Below, piece by piece: positions 11,485-22,061 of a stretch of 64,000 nt of DNA. Each line of letters begins with the position of its first letter. The stretch's first letter is position 1. This DNA is from Parapristionchus giblindavisi (Eukaryota > Nematoda > Chromadorea > Rhabditida > Diplogasteridae): positions 55,785 through 119,784 of the forward strand of contig CALSFV010000460.1 in assembly GCA_943737045.1 (NCBI GenBank), given 5' to 3'. The position numbers and the translations under genes are program-made. The notes under the pieces are model-generated. The model was not told where the DNA came from and ran no database searches. It saw nothing but the letters and a program-made list of their open reading frames with translations.

Positions 11485-11728
11485 CCGGTATTTTTTGTCC
11501 GTGGGGTGCGCCGTGGGCAGCACCACGGTGTGGGACTAGGGCGCACCCCCACGGGATTTGGCCTTTAGACGGCGTACCCCACCGGATTTATAAAGGGCGT
11601 GCACCATAGTGTGGAATGAACGGTGTGCCCCACGGAATTTGAGGTGCACACCCTAGATCCCGTGGGGTGCGCCCTAGTCCCACACCATGGTGCTGCCCAC
11701 GGCGCACCCCACGGACAAAAAATACCGG
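11485..11728. mobile_element. 244-bp near-perfect foldback, copy-A specific
   Basis: Both ends read 'ccggtattttttgtccgtgg' inward, and the arms ('ggtgcgccgtgggcagcacc') pair almost completely. At the same place copy C has only 'acagggtgtacctctacc'. It is very GC-rich compared with its surroundings and non-coding. Family unknown. Confidence 0.75.
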
Positions 11729-11937
11729 AGTACCTTTTCGCTTACAATAAGATGCTACGATAGCTGCATCTCGTGGAAACCGCGCAGTAATTAACAGAGG
11801 TACCTCTCATCATTATCACTGTGGTACTTTCATTTGCATTGATATCTCTTCTTCGTAGTCTCCGTGATATCGTTCGTCTTTACCTCATATCTTCCCTTCT
11901 CTCACTATGCACGTCCCCCCCCCCAGAGTCTATATCG

Positions 11938-12420
11938 GATAGAGAGGGAGAGGGAGAGAGGGAGGGAGGGAGATAGAGAGAGAGGGAGAGAGAGAGAGAG
12001 AGGGAGAGAGAGGGAGAGAGAGAGGGGGGGGGGGATAAAGGATAGAGTCATCGAATGGAACAAAAATGGATTGCACTTAGTGTAGCTATCTCTCTCTCTC
12101 TCTCTATCTCTCCTCTCTCTTTCTTTCTCTCCCTCTCTCTCTCTTTCTTTCTTTCTCTCTCTCTCTCCCCCCCTCTCTGTTTCCTCTCTCTTCTCTCTCT
12201 AGCTTGCTCTCCCTCGCAAAATTGGAATAAGGGGGAAGATAGGAAGATAGATAGAGGCGTCTAAACAGAGGATCGAAAAAAAGGAAGTGGAGATGTGAGA
12301 GAGAGAGATAGAGAGGGAGAGAGAGAGAGAGAGGGAGGGAGAGAGAGAGACCGGCGGGCCTATGCCAAGCGCTACGACACCCTCATTAGGCATATGGGAG
12401 GGGAGGGGAGAGGACAATAG
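11938..12420. repeat. GA- then CT-rich low complexity in Y intron 3
   Basis: A purine-rich tract, a short unique link ('atggattgcacttagtgtag'), a pyrimidine-rich tract and another purine tract. The same order occurs in copies B (34110-34560) and C (53218-53610) with different lengths, so the structure predates the duplication and the tracts have since changed length. The two strands could pair into a long hairpin. The remaining intron sequence 12430-12740 is conserved with copy C and carries no exon that I can see. Confidence 0.8.
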
Positions 12421-13214
12421 AGGGGGTGGAGGGAGGGGAGAGAAATTGAATAAAGCTCATCTCACCAGCTATCTGTCTTTTGCGACACTGGTGCACATGG
12501 TAGCTGGTCTTTGATCTTTGATCTCCAGATGACTGTTGGTTGAGCCTTTGAAAAGTTGTGAGAACCCTCGTTTCACATACGCCTGTTTTTTTCGCTCTTT
12601 TGACCTAGATATAACAGCGGGAAAATAGCCACGATAGTTTCCCGTTACCTTATCCACGAGAAGCGGTCCTGTCGTACTTACCTACCGTAATCAATATGTT
12701 CTACCGTATACCGAGAGAGTTATCGATTGATTTCTTCTTCCAGCCGACCCTCGCTACCGTACTCGATCAGAACGATCAGCTGGCAGTGATCGTCTCCTGG
12801 AGCGAGGCTGAACGAGAACGAGTTATTACGGTAGACGATGAGGTATACTATAGTTGTATCGATTGATCGGAAGATGTTATTGATTAATTGACAAAACGAC
12901 GATAAGCCGGAGGTCAAAGGCGCACTGCGAAGAGTACGCGGTCGAGTGGATATTGAGGTGAGTGTGTGGTGTGTTACGGTACTTTCTGTCTTTTACGAAA
13001 ATCAGTGCTGTAATGGAGAAGATTCACTTTTTTGTCAACGAACTTAGTTCACGATAAGTTAGTATGGTGTGGTAGTTGGTGGATTACGGTAGTCGAATAT
13101 TCAAACATTTAATGCTTTTCTGCTGCAGGTGTGCACACGGTCGTCCGCCGTCGTGCCAGCGGTGCCGTCAGCGTTGATCACGATGGACGTAGTGGGAGAG
13201 GAGAAGGAGACGAG

Positions 13215-13345
13215 GTGAGAGATCAAAGATCAAAAATCAAAGATCAAAACGAGAGATCAAAGATCAAAGTTCAAAATGAGAGATCAAAGATCAAAGATCA
13301 AAATGAGAGATCAAAGATCAAAATGAGAGATCAAAGATCGCTAAT
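13215..13345. repeat. 'gatcaaa' tandem array after Y exon 6
   Basis: Repeats of 'agatcaaagatcaaa' and 'atgagagatcaaa' start directly at the exon 6 donor, so the donor 'gtgagagatcaaag' is itself the first unit. Equivalent arrays are at 35497-35615 and 54449-54540. Confidence 0.75.
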
Positions 13346-14243
13346 TTATCAGGGATACTGTGCAGTGGTAATTATTGGTTTTTGGTTCAATGTTAGAGAG
13401 CGACCCAATCTTCCTATGATCCTGATAATAGAGGTTCGAACGAGGATTTTGTAGTTTGATCAGAGATCAAAGATCACTTTTCCTATGTAAGGCATAAAGA
13501 TCAAAGTGGAATTTAGGAACCTTGATCAGAGAAAGATCAAAGATCACATTTGCCCTTTATGTGTATGTATGGTATTTGACACGATCACGAGTTGCACCCG
13601 CTTGTTTTGTGTCGGCGTTCACGCTATATATTCGTGTGGTGTTGTCTTATATTCTGTTACGTGAATCGGTGTATCGGTGATCCCTGAACTTCAAACAATT
13701 ATATTTAGGATAAATATGTGTAAGATGTATGAATTCTAAAATATTTAATTAATTAATTAATTTCATTAATTATTTTTAACCGGAGAGAGAGAGAGAGAGA
13801 GTGAGGGAAAGAGAGAGATAGGAGAGTTTGGAAAAAGATGCCTTCTCTCTACTCATACGTCATGCGTTCGAATCTCACCATTATTGACTTAGTCCCTTAT
13901 CGGACTTATCGGGGCCCAGAAGTATACTGTACTTTACTACTTATTGATTAAGGCTCCGACTGGAGAAACCGGCGCTCGATCGACTTGTGTCCCAGCTGGA
14001 AGATGCCCTTAGGGCTTTCAACAAGAAATAGTAGTATTGATTGATTGATTGATTGATTGCGATACATATTTTATATTTATTGATTGATTGATCCACTATA
14101 TGTTTAACGAGAGAAGCATCGTATTGTTTTTATTGATTTTTTTTTGAATATTAGAAATACTAGAGATATGATTTTCTGAATTTCCTATTTTCCGAAAATA
14201 TTTTTCCGAACATCCCTGTTATATTACTAGAGATAGAGAGATA

Positions 14244-15516
14244 TTAGGTGACGACATAAGTAACGCTCGTTTTTTAGTCTCAACTTCAGTCGCATCGTTC
14301 TTGCTCTGTTGTTATTGCCATCATCCATGATGTTTATACTAGATAGTCTGTCCCTCGAATGTCCTGCGGTTGTTTTCGATTCAGTTCCCGCGTGTCTTCC
14401 AGGCGAGAAAACCGCGCACGATTTCGCCCCCGACGGAATTTACATTCGCAAGGTTATTTTATTCCCCTTCCTCTCCAGCTTGAAACGCCCTGACTTCCAA
14501 CATCGCCTAGCAGAGGTGTAACCCTCACATGTGCCTCAAGTGATAGCGGTGAGAAAGTGAGTCTTCAAATTCGAGAAACAGGACTTTTCCCTAGAAAATT
14601 AAGATCAACCCAGTCGCCTTCCGGAGGTGGATCTCGATTGATTGCTCCAAGAGGAAGAGGCTGATCCGTATCCCGATATCGGTGATATTGCAATGGCACT
14701 TGGGGTCAGCCAGAGCACTGTGGTACATGGCCTTCACACTCTAGGAAATAAGTGAAAATCGAGAAGATGTCTACCCCACGTCCTAGACGACTACGACAAG
14801 GATCGCCGACTGGACATGGCAAAGACTTTTCTAACTCTACGTCGTCGGCTTGTGTGGCTGGCCAACGTTATAACCGGTGATGAAAAGTGGGTGCCCTACG
14901 ATTACAAAGAGCCAATGAGACTGTGGTTCAGTGAGCGCGAATAGCGAGCAAATGTCCCCAAACCCGATTTTCACCGCCAAAAAGTGACGTTGTTCATCTG
15001 GTATTCGGTATGGGGAGTCGAGCACTGAGAACTCCTCTCCGAGGGTACGACTGTCACGATACATGCCTACACTCTTCAGCTGCGGAAGCTACGACTCCAC
15101 CTCGAACAATCAAGCTGGAAGGACACTCGGATCTAATTTCAACATGACAACGCTCGACCTCATACCAAAAGAACGACCGAGGCTGAGCTAACGGGATATG
15201 ACTGAATTGTACTCCCCCACCCTCCGTACTCACCCGACCTTGCGGACTATGGTTGTCACCTCTTCGCGGCGCTCCATCACTTTTTCAAAGCGCAAAGCTT
15301 TAAATACCGAACCACTATCCATACCGTACTCGACACCTATTAACAGGAATTAACCCCAGTCCTTTTACCACGAATGGATCCAGAAACTGCCGGGTAGAAG
15401 GCAGAAGCTCATCCATCCGAACGGAGAATATTTCCAGAATCCATCATGCTTTGTTAATATTTTATGATAATTTTTTTGGAGAGTGAAAAACGAGCGTTAT
15501 TTATGTCGTCGCCTAA
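14244..15516 (+). mobile_element. Mariner-family transposon, inactive
   Basis: A 1273-bp element with inverted ends 'ttaggtgacgacataag' and 'cttatgtcgtcgcctaa'-type (imperfect), flanked by TA. On the + strand the decayed transposase shows a helix-turn-helix segment GVSQSTVVHGL (about 14705-14737), TGDEKW with the first catalytic Asp (about 14876-14893), HDNARPHT with the second Asp (about 15143-15166) and HPPYSPDLADYGCHLF (about 15219-15266) near the third. Stops and frameshifts occur throughout, so it makes no enzyme. This is the mariner (DD34D) arrangement. It lies just 3' of gene Y copy A. Confidence 0.85.
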
Positions 15517-15539
15517 TACTTACTATTCGTGTTACCCAT

Positions 15540-15645
15540 TCATTCATTGTACATTTTGTGATATATTACATAATAATTAATTATTCATGACAATGTCTGT
15601 GATATGTTGTGTATCGTGTGATTTGAGCGTATGAAGGGAACGAGG
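15540..15645 (+). other. Conserved Y 3'-flank block, copy A
   Basis: 'cattcattgtacattttgtg' to 'gtatcgtgtgatttg' recurs at 36606-36705 and 55640-55737, in each case a few hundred bases or more after the Y stop. It marks the downstream limit of the duplicated unit. No gene is seen in it. Confidence 0.6.
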
Positions 15646-15689
15646 AGGATAGAGAGAGAGAAGAGGAGGGGAGGGAATGTGTTTTAAAA

Positions 15690-17690
15690 TTTATATTTAT
15701 TTTTTTATTTATTCCTTCGCAATGAGGCAAACTGACCTATTGTACTTTTTTTATAATGTAGGTGATTTTTAGATGGTGGTTAGTGACGGAGTTAGGTCAC
15801 AATGTTCCGAGAGCGGCGGTAGTCTGACAGAGCAAAAAAAGGTAGAGCGACAAATAGAGAGAATACGCAACAGTAAGAGGGCGCAGACGGTTAAAGTACA
15901 CTATTTTGCGTCATACCGTGAGTTTTGTGGCATTTTGCCAAGAAAACGCTTTATAGGAGAGACAGAGACTTCGGTTTGCTTCTTTCCCTTTTCGTCACTT
16001 GCACATCATTAGTGCACCACGTGCATTCCTGTCTCACAGTCGGTATGATTTAGCAGTGACTGTAAGCCACGCGCTTCGTTACGGTTAGTTTCTTCCCAGG
16101 TGATACATATATACGAGTTTTTCATAATCCATGGAGTATGACGTTCCGTCACGAGCATGATAAAATACACTAAGCTATAATGCATTCATATGCCCAAGCG
16201 AGTGTATTGATTGCTTTTCATGATTGGGTTTACTAGTAGAAGACTCTTTTGATGAACATTATTATGTGAATTATAATGCAATCATCGAGATTATTTATTC
16301 ATTTGCAATGAGGCAAACTAACCTACTGTACTTAGGATACTGTAAGCGATTTTTAGACGGTGGTTAGTGGCTAGAACGGAAAGACGATGACGGTTCTTCA
16401 GCATATTCTTGATTTTTCGTCACTTGCACGACATTAGAGAGCACCTCGTGCATTCATGTCTCAAAGCAGATATGAGTGAGCGTTAGCCACGCATTCCTTC
16501 AATGTTTTGATGTCTGACCTACAAGGAAACTACTTAAACATACCACAAAATTCTGTAATTTTGATACTTTGATGTGAATGCAAGGTGATATAAATCACTT
16601 GTTTTATTTTTAGAAGAGACTTTCTTATTTCGCATGGTTCAGAAACTATGCCGATCTCTTTTATATATCATATAGCGCGCAGCGAAGGTCAGCCGGGTTA
16701 GAGAGAGGCAGCGGAGAGGTAGCGGCGAGACAATCGAGAGGCGGGGCGAGATGTAGAAGGCTACATCTCGCCCGCCTCTCGATTGTGGCTTCCGTTCGTT
16801 AGCACCGTTTATCATTTTCTTGCAAGTACATTTCATACGCACAATAAATAGATTTGAAAAAAAGGTGAAGATACAACCCGTTCAAGTCGCATAAAGTCCT
16901 GCGGGAGATCACTGGTAGGCCAGTAATTTATTTTGATTACCATATTGCGCCTAATTCATCCACCAATAAAGGATATGTGATAATGTGTAATTTATACCTC
17001 AAGCGGGGTTTACTTTTTAAAAAAATACTTTTATAGTTCTTACCATCATACTACTCTCTTATTATTGCTAATCATAGGTCGAAAAGTATGTTACAAAGTA
17101 CCAAACCTGACCGGATTTTGAGCCAAAATTTCACAAAAATCGAAAAACGTGACCGGATTTTGTGCCAAATTTGCCCAAAATCGTTGCATGCGTTGCATGC
17201 GTCGTTGCATGCGTGTGCATGTAGATAAAATATATATAAATCGAAAAACCTGACCGGATTTTGAAAATCGATAACCTAGCTATTCGACCTATGTTGCTAA
17301 TCAGATTCGACTTTTCATAGAGTTGTGAAACGAGAAAGTCGTTGACGTTAGGGACAAGTGAAACGCGTATTTATAACGCAATCATTGAATTTCTTTAATT
17401 TAAATTATTCTTATTATTAAAATGAATTTTATTTAAATGAAGGCTAATCCTGTTCATAATTTTTAGTCGGTCACCTATATGTTAAGTTCGTTGTAGCGTA
17501 CGACCAACGGTCACTGACCAATCAATTAACTGTGAAACTTGAATGCACGAGGTGACGCAAAAGTGAGAAACCGAAAGTTGTAGAAAGAAATGAATGGGCT
17601 TACTTACAATTAGAGTAAACGCTTGAAGTAAACATCACAATTATTTGAATTGTAATGTAATCATCGAGAATATGCAATACAATGGTTTAT
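15690..17690. other. Fragments of X intron 5, no exon
   Basis: Two overlapping runs of intron-5 sequence ('aatgaggcaaactaacc...ctgtaagcgatttttagac', 'catgtctcacagtcg', 'ggtacaacccgttcaagtcg') recur in the X copies at 5230, 24560, 41170 and 48490. Here no X exon accompanies them, so this is a remnant of a further, mostly deleted X copy. A hairpin 'caatcgagaggcggggcgag' with its complement lies at 16731-16786 (related copy at 57520-57570). The ORF at 15773-16012 is not convincing. Confidence 0.55.
17077..17297. repeat. Complete copy of the 'cataggtcgaaaagta' MITE
   Basis: Ends 'cataggtcgaaaagtatg' and 'gctattcgacctatg' give a clear inverted repeat. The interior holds three 'gaccggattttg' phrases and a 'gcgtcgttgcatgc' repeat. 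It is inserted in an intron-5 fragment. Confidence 0.65.
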
Positions 17691-17851
17691 TATAATTTTA
17701 AATTAAAAAAAAATTATTTGATTTTATTAAGAGCTCGGATCTGTAAGACTCGAGCATTGTCCGGACATTTCGCCAAGAATTTTGATTCAGGCCACTGTAC
17801 TTTATAGGTGTAGGGTACCTTGGGCCCACATTACAAAATAGTACCCAAAGT

Positions 17852-18667
17852 GGCCCTAGCAGTGGAACGCGGCGAGCCAATTTTGAAAACTCGATTTTCA
17901 TATTTTTTCAACCGAACAAGCTAGATTTTTTCGGAATTGTGTTAGGCATGCCCAATGTGCACAGAAACACTATTGAGATTAATTTTAAGCAATTCCTAGA
18001 CTGATTTTTTTACCCGAATTTTCGGTTTTTTTTTCGATTTCTCGGCATCTCAATTTCAATTCCGCAAAAGTTCTCTAGTATATCCATGTTGCCCAACTAC
18101 TAGTGCATGTAACCCTGCTAGGCGGGGTTACATGCACTAGTAGTTGGGCTACATGGATATACCGGTCTGATCGTCTCCAACTTGACTCAGACTCGTTGTT
18201 TCATAATTTTTTGCTGTATTTTCAAAAGGATTAGTGCGGAATTGTGGTCTACTCAAAGTTTAGAGGTGAGAATAGTAAAATGACACAAGAACCCCATCAC
18301 TTGGATCAATTTGAAAATTTCGATTTTCATGACCCGGGTCATGGTCGAAAATTTCAACATTTCTCAAGTTTGAAATGTGCCTAGCAGGGTTACATGCACT
18401 AGTAGTTGGGCAACATGGATATACTAGAGAACTTTTGCGGAATTGAAATTGAGATGCCGAGAAATCGAAAAAAACCGAAAATTCGGGTAAAAAAAACAGT
18501 CTAGGAATTGCTTAAAATTAATCTCAATAGTGTTTCTGTGCACATTGGGCATGCCTAACACAATGCCGAAGAAATTTGGACTCTAGCTTGTTCGGTTGAA
18601 AAAAATATGAAAATCGAGTTTTCAAACTTGGCGCCCACCTAGCACGCCACGTTCCACTGCTAGGGCC
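17852..18667. mobile_element. 816-bp foldback element with nested 84-bp palindrome
   Basis: The outer arms ('ggccctagcagtggaacg' and its complement) match for about 300 bp. Inside the left half, 18079-18162 is itself a palindrome ('catgcactagtagttgggc' both ways), so that segment is present three times. The middle (18170-18380) is related to the arms of the 2-kb palindrome at 61455-63423. Non-coding. Confidence 0.75.
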
Positions 18668-18682
18668 GGGTCGTAACCATGT

Positions 18683-18882
18683 GAGCGAAAGACATTTGCG
18701 CCGAATGCATCAATTGCGCCGGTCCCAAATGCGCCGAGGTATACTTGCGCCATTACCAAATGCGCTGAAGGACATTTGCGCCGAAACCAAATGCGCCGAG
18801 GGACATTTGCACCAGAACCAAATGCGCCGAGGGACATTTGCGCCGAAGTACATTTGCGCCGAGGGACATTTGCGCAGGAATT
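18683..18882. repeat. Short satellite built from 'aaatgcgcc' and 'catttgcgcc'
   Basis: About ten alternating 'aaatgcgcc' and 'gacatttgcgcc' boxes with spacers of 3-10 bp. A long unit 'aaatgcgccgagggacattt' is repeated. Apparent open frames (residues CAEGHL, APKCAEG) are read from the repeat. Non-coding. Confidence 0.75.
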
Positions 18883-19243
18883 TTAAAATTTCTTTTAAAA
18901 TTTAAAACTCTCTATCAACACTCCTAGCCGAAGGACTGCTCAAGCATGCCGAATCTGTTGAACTTTTGTTTGAACAAGCAACAGCTCAAAACCTACTGTT
19001 ATACCAATATAGGAAAGAAGGATCTATTCAAAAGGCTAATAGAGAAAAAAAGATTAATGACAGTTGCTAATGGTGAAAGTTCTATCCAACACCTTAATGG
19101 GTAGAAGTTCTATCCAACACCTTGAAGGTCTATAGAAAAGCTTCTTTATTGTTGTTGTTGTTGTGTAATCTGTTGCTTTGTTATTTTTCTTTGTTGAATC
19201 ACAGTGTTATGAAATATTAATAATATATATTTATCGCATCTTG

Positions 19244-19674
19244 CAAGGGGATGGTCGCAACTGGTCCTCGCCATATGAGATGGCAACAACATGACTAGGA
19301 TCAGTTTCGATGCTGATTACGATTCCGTTTTCAGAAAGTGCCTAATCGACCTGATTTTCGAGGAAATCGATATTTTAATTCGGAAATTCGTGTGGTTTCC
19401 TGCGCAAACCGTCCGGGTGGGCTGGTGAACTCATCTATAAACTCTCGCAATAGTTTACCTTACATTGCCGGATCTTTCCGATGCAATCCAGATAGTTTGT
19501 GAAGGAAACTACACGAATTTTCGAATTAATAAGCCAAATTTCAGTACCGATTTTCTCGGAAAAGAGGCCGATTAGGCATTTTCTGAATACGGATTCGTAA
19601 TCAGCATCGAAAACTGATCCTAGTCATGTTATTGCCATCTCATATGGCCAGGATCAGTTGCGACCATCCCCTTG
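19244..19674. mobile_element. 431-bp foldback element
   Basis: Ends 'caaggggatggtcgcaactg' and its exact complement. Arms of about 150-180 bp pair with few mismatches around a central 'caatagtttaccttacattg' region. Non-coding. The preceding 18890-19240 holds nothing I can assign. Confidence 0.75.
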
Positions 19675-20469
19675 TTAGACAAATAAAAAATTGCGATATT
19701 TGAGGAAGTAAACATATAATTTAATGGAAAGGTGGATGGTAACACCGTAATATATAGATCACAGCTTTGAAGCAATTGTAACAAAAAAATGATGAGACAG
19801 GAAAATAAAATGAAAGACAGAGAGTCGCATTGGGTCGCAGTCGCAATCGACGTCGTAATCGTCGAAGTGGACGAGGAGAAGGGGGCGGGGTCTCACCAGG
19901 GACATCCGTCCCTCCCATCGATGATGATGATGATGATGATGATATGTATCCACTTATGGATGAGGATGAGGAAGAGTGGAGACAGGCAGAGAGGAGACAC
20001 TGTACTGCACATATGAGGATACAGTAGATGAGGTTATGGTGGAGGGTATACTGTAGGTGAAGGATACGGTAGTAGAGGGTATGCTGTAGGGTAGGGATAC
20101 GGTAGTTGAGGTGATGGTGGAGAGTATACTGTAGCCTCGGCTGCGACCCATGGTAGCAATCCAGGCCTTGGTTCTATATTGCATGATATTTCGGTTGTTC
20201 TACACTTGTTTTTCGACCTATCGCTTTTGGGTTTCTGTTGGGAGTCTTTTGGGTTTGGCATTAGTGCCATTTCGTTAATCCTGCTTGTTCACCAATATAT
20301 TTCTAATATCCCATAAACTAATCAATAATCTGATCTACTCTCATCATAGGTACTCATCCTTCGTAATGGCTGTGTGCACGTGGAGTACTGTGATGCGCAT
20401 CTCGGACACGATTACATCGAATCGGGTAAACAGGTTAGTGTGAAGGGAGAAGGGGGGCGGAGTTTGGAT

Positions 20470-20577
20470 CTACTTCAGAACACCGGACCAGTCCAAAAGG
20501 GGACGAAAAATTGAATAAAGACGAAGGAAAGAACCTTTTATGCTATACTTTTGGACTGTTCCGGTGTTGGGAAGTAG
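20470..20577. mobile_element. 108-bp hairpin MITE in X intron 4
   Basis: 'ctacttcagaacaccgg' and 'ccggtgttgggaagtag' face each other, with 'ccagtccaaaag' and 'cttttggact' inside. A damaged relative is at 44525-44590. Confidence 0.55.
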
Positions 20578-21019
20578 TGCCGCTGTCATCCAAAATAGTG
20601 TTTTACTCTATGACAGAATAATGTTACATTTACAATAATATCATTATTCTTTTTTTAAACGTAAAGTTCGAATTTCACTGTAGAAATGGATCCAGTCTAT
20701 TGACAATCAATTAAGTAGTTATTTTTATTATTCTATTTCAGAATCGTCACCCATCACCCGATCCTTCTCCCTCGCCCTCTCCTCCACCCACCCTTCCTCG
20801 TCTCTATCGATTGACTCCTTCTGAAGCCGCGACGACGTCATCGACGAGAAGAAAGAGGAGATTGGAGAGATCTCCCGATGAGCTCATGGTTGAGGTCAGA
20901 GTAGAGACTTTATTTATTTATTTATTTATTTATTTATTCCTTTTAATGAGGCAAACTAACTTATCACGTCTTTCACGTAAGGATCGAGACAAAATCGAGG
21001 GGTGACCGGACAAAATATA

Positions 21020-21125
21020 ACTCCTATAATATAACCCCCAAAAATGTATGCACTAACAACGGAAAACCGTTTTCCGGGAAAATGTGACGTTATTTGCGTA
21101 AGCGGAGGCGTTTTCCAAAGAAGGG
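21020..21125. repeat. Half copy of the 'aacaacggaaaaccg' palindromic element
   Basis: 'aacaacggaaaaccgttttc' to 'gtaagcggaggcgttttcc' equals the left half of the palindrome at 30612-30746. The rest of 20900-21310 is intron 5 of X. Confidence 0.5.
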
Positions 21126-21315
21126 AAGTTTTTTCTTGAGTGACTATACTTGCCAGGCAGGGCTATAGATGACATTTACCTGAATACAAAACCAATATTA
21201 TCTCAAATTATGGATTCCCCCGGAATACTGTAATCCGAACTAAAGTTCGTTGTTGCGCCAAGGAAATGCCAGGGACAATGAGGCCTTTCGAATTTGAAAG
21301 CTAAATATAGAGAAA

Positions 21316-21390
21316 ATTGCAAACGGGAATCGAACCCACGTGGTGCGGTTACAAGCGCTGATTACTAACCACAGAGCTACACTGGCTACG
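21316..21390 (-). tRNA. tRNA-like pseudogene or tRNA-derived repeat
   Basis: The minus strand reads 'gtagctctgtggttagtaat' (A-box-like) and, at the usual distance, 'gggttcgattcccgt', a good T arm with a B box. The anticodon arm would hold TGT or a neighbouring triplet but forms only a 3-bp stem, and the acceptor arms do not pair. I conclude it is not a working tRNA. The flanking sequence shows no CCA or T-run terminator that decides the matter. Confidence 0.35.
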
Positions 21391-22061
21391 CTTTTGGCCG
21401 TGCGAAACAGGACTGTGCGGCAGATTGACCGATAATGGTGGAAGTGGGGGTCAACTCAAAAGTGTGTAGTAAATCTGTGGATTTCGGTCAATTCTTAGGC
21501 GAGATGCGTGATATATTGCCGATGTTTAAAATATTGCCGAAATTGCCGGTTTGGCAATTACTGCAATGAAAACAAACAGGCAATTTCGGCAAACCGGCAA
21601 CGCCTTGCCGCACAGCCCTGGTTCGAATCTATTAGAGAATACGGAATGTCACATAATTGGTCCCACGTTCTTCATGATAATAACGCACCCCCATTTCCTG
21701 ATTCCCCTACTTTAACTAATCAATAAAATGCTGCCGATAACAAATCGATAACGAATTTATCTTCTATGTTTGTTTTAGTTGTTGATTTTTTTGAGGTTTT
21801 CGAACTACAGTATGCTAACTCCCTCGAAAGGCTCAAAAATGCCCATTTTGAGTTCATCTAAACATTCAATTTCAAGTCGTCTCCAAAGAGTTGGTATGGC
21901 AATAACTCTGGTTTTTTTTCTCCCAGTGGGGCTCCTATAGGAAAAAGCTCCCGTTAATTGGAGCAGACTGTAGTTTTTTAACTGCGCCGTTATTCTTACC
22001 AGAGAACATCCAAATGCTGATAAAGTTGTTTAAATGTAAAAAAAATGTAATGTAAAATGTA

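Larger units (their letters stand above)
9569..14031 (+). pseudogene. Gene Y (COMM-domain-like), copy A, two splice acceptors lost
   Basis: Seven exon-equivalents by comparison with copy C: 9569-9638 (starts MTDGRK), 10208-10285, 10789-10868, 12744-12842, 12895-12957, 13129-13214, 13953-14031 (ends AFNKK, stop TAG). Total length is 555 nt, an intact frame of 184 codons plus stop if all were joined. The acceptors of the third exon ('tttcaaatgcgg' for 'tttcagatgcgg') and the fifth ('gacaaaac' for 'gacagaac') have each lost AG by one G-to-A change, so normal splicing should fail at two places. Protein features are as in copy C, a COMM-domain-like C-terminal half. The first intron also carries a 297-bp insertion. 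It could still be expressed through cryptic acceptors; transcript data would decide. Confidence 0.75.

Noticed and set aside
21316..21390. Functional tRNA-Thr
   Set aside because: A and B boxes are good, but the acceptor and anticodon stems do not form; listed only as tRNA-like.
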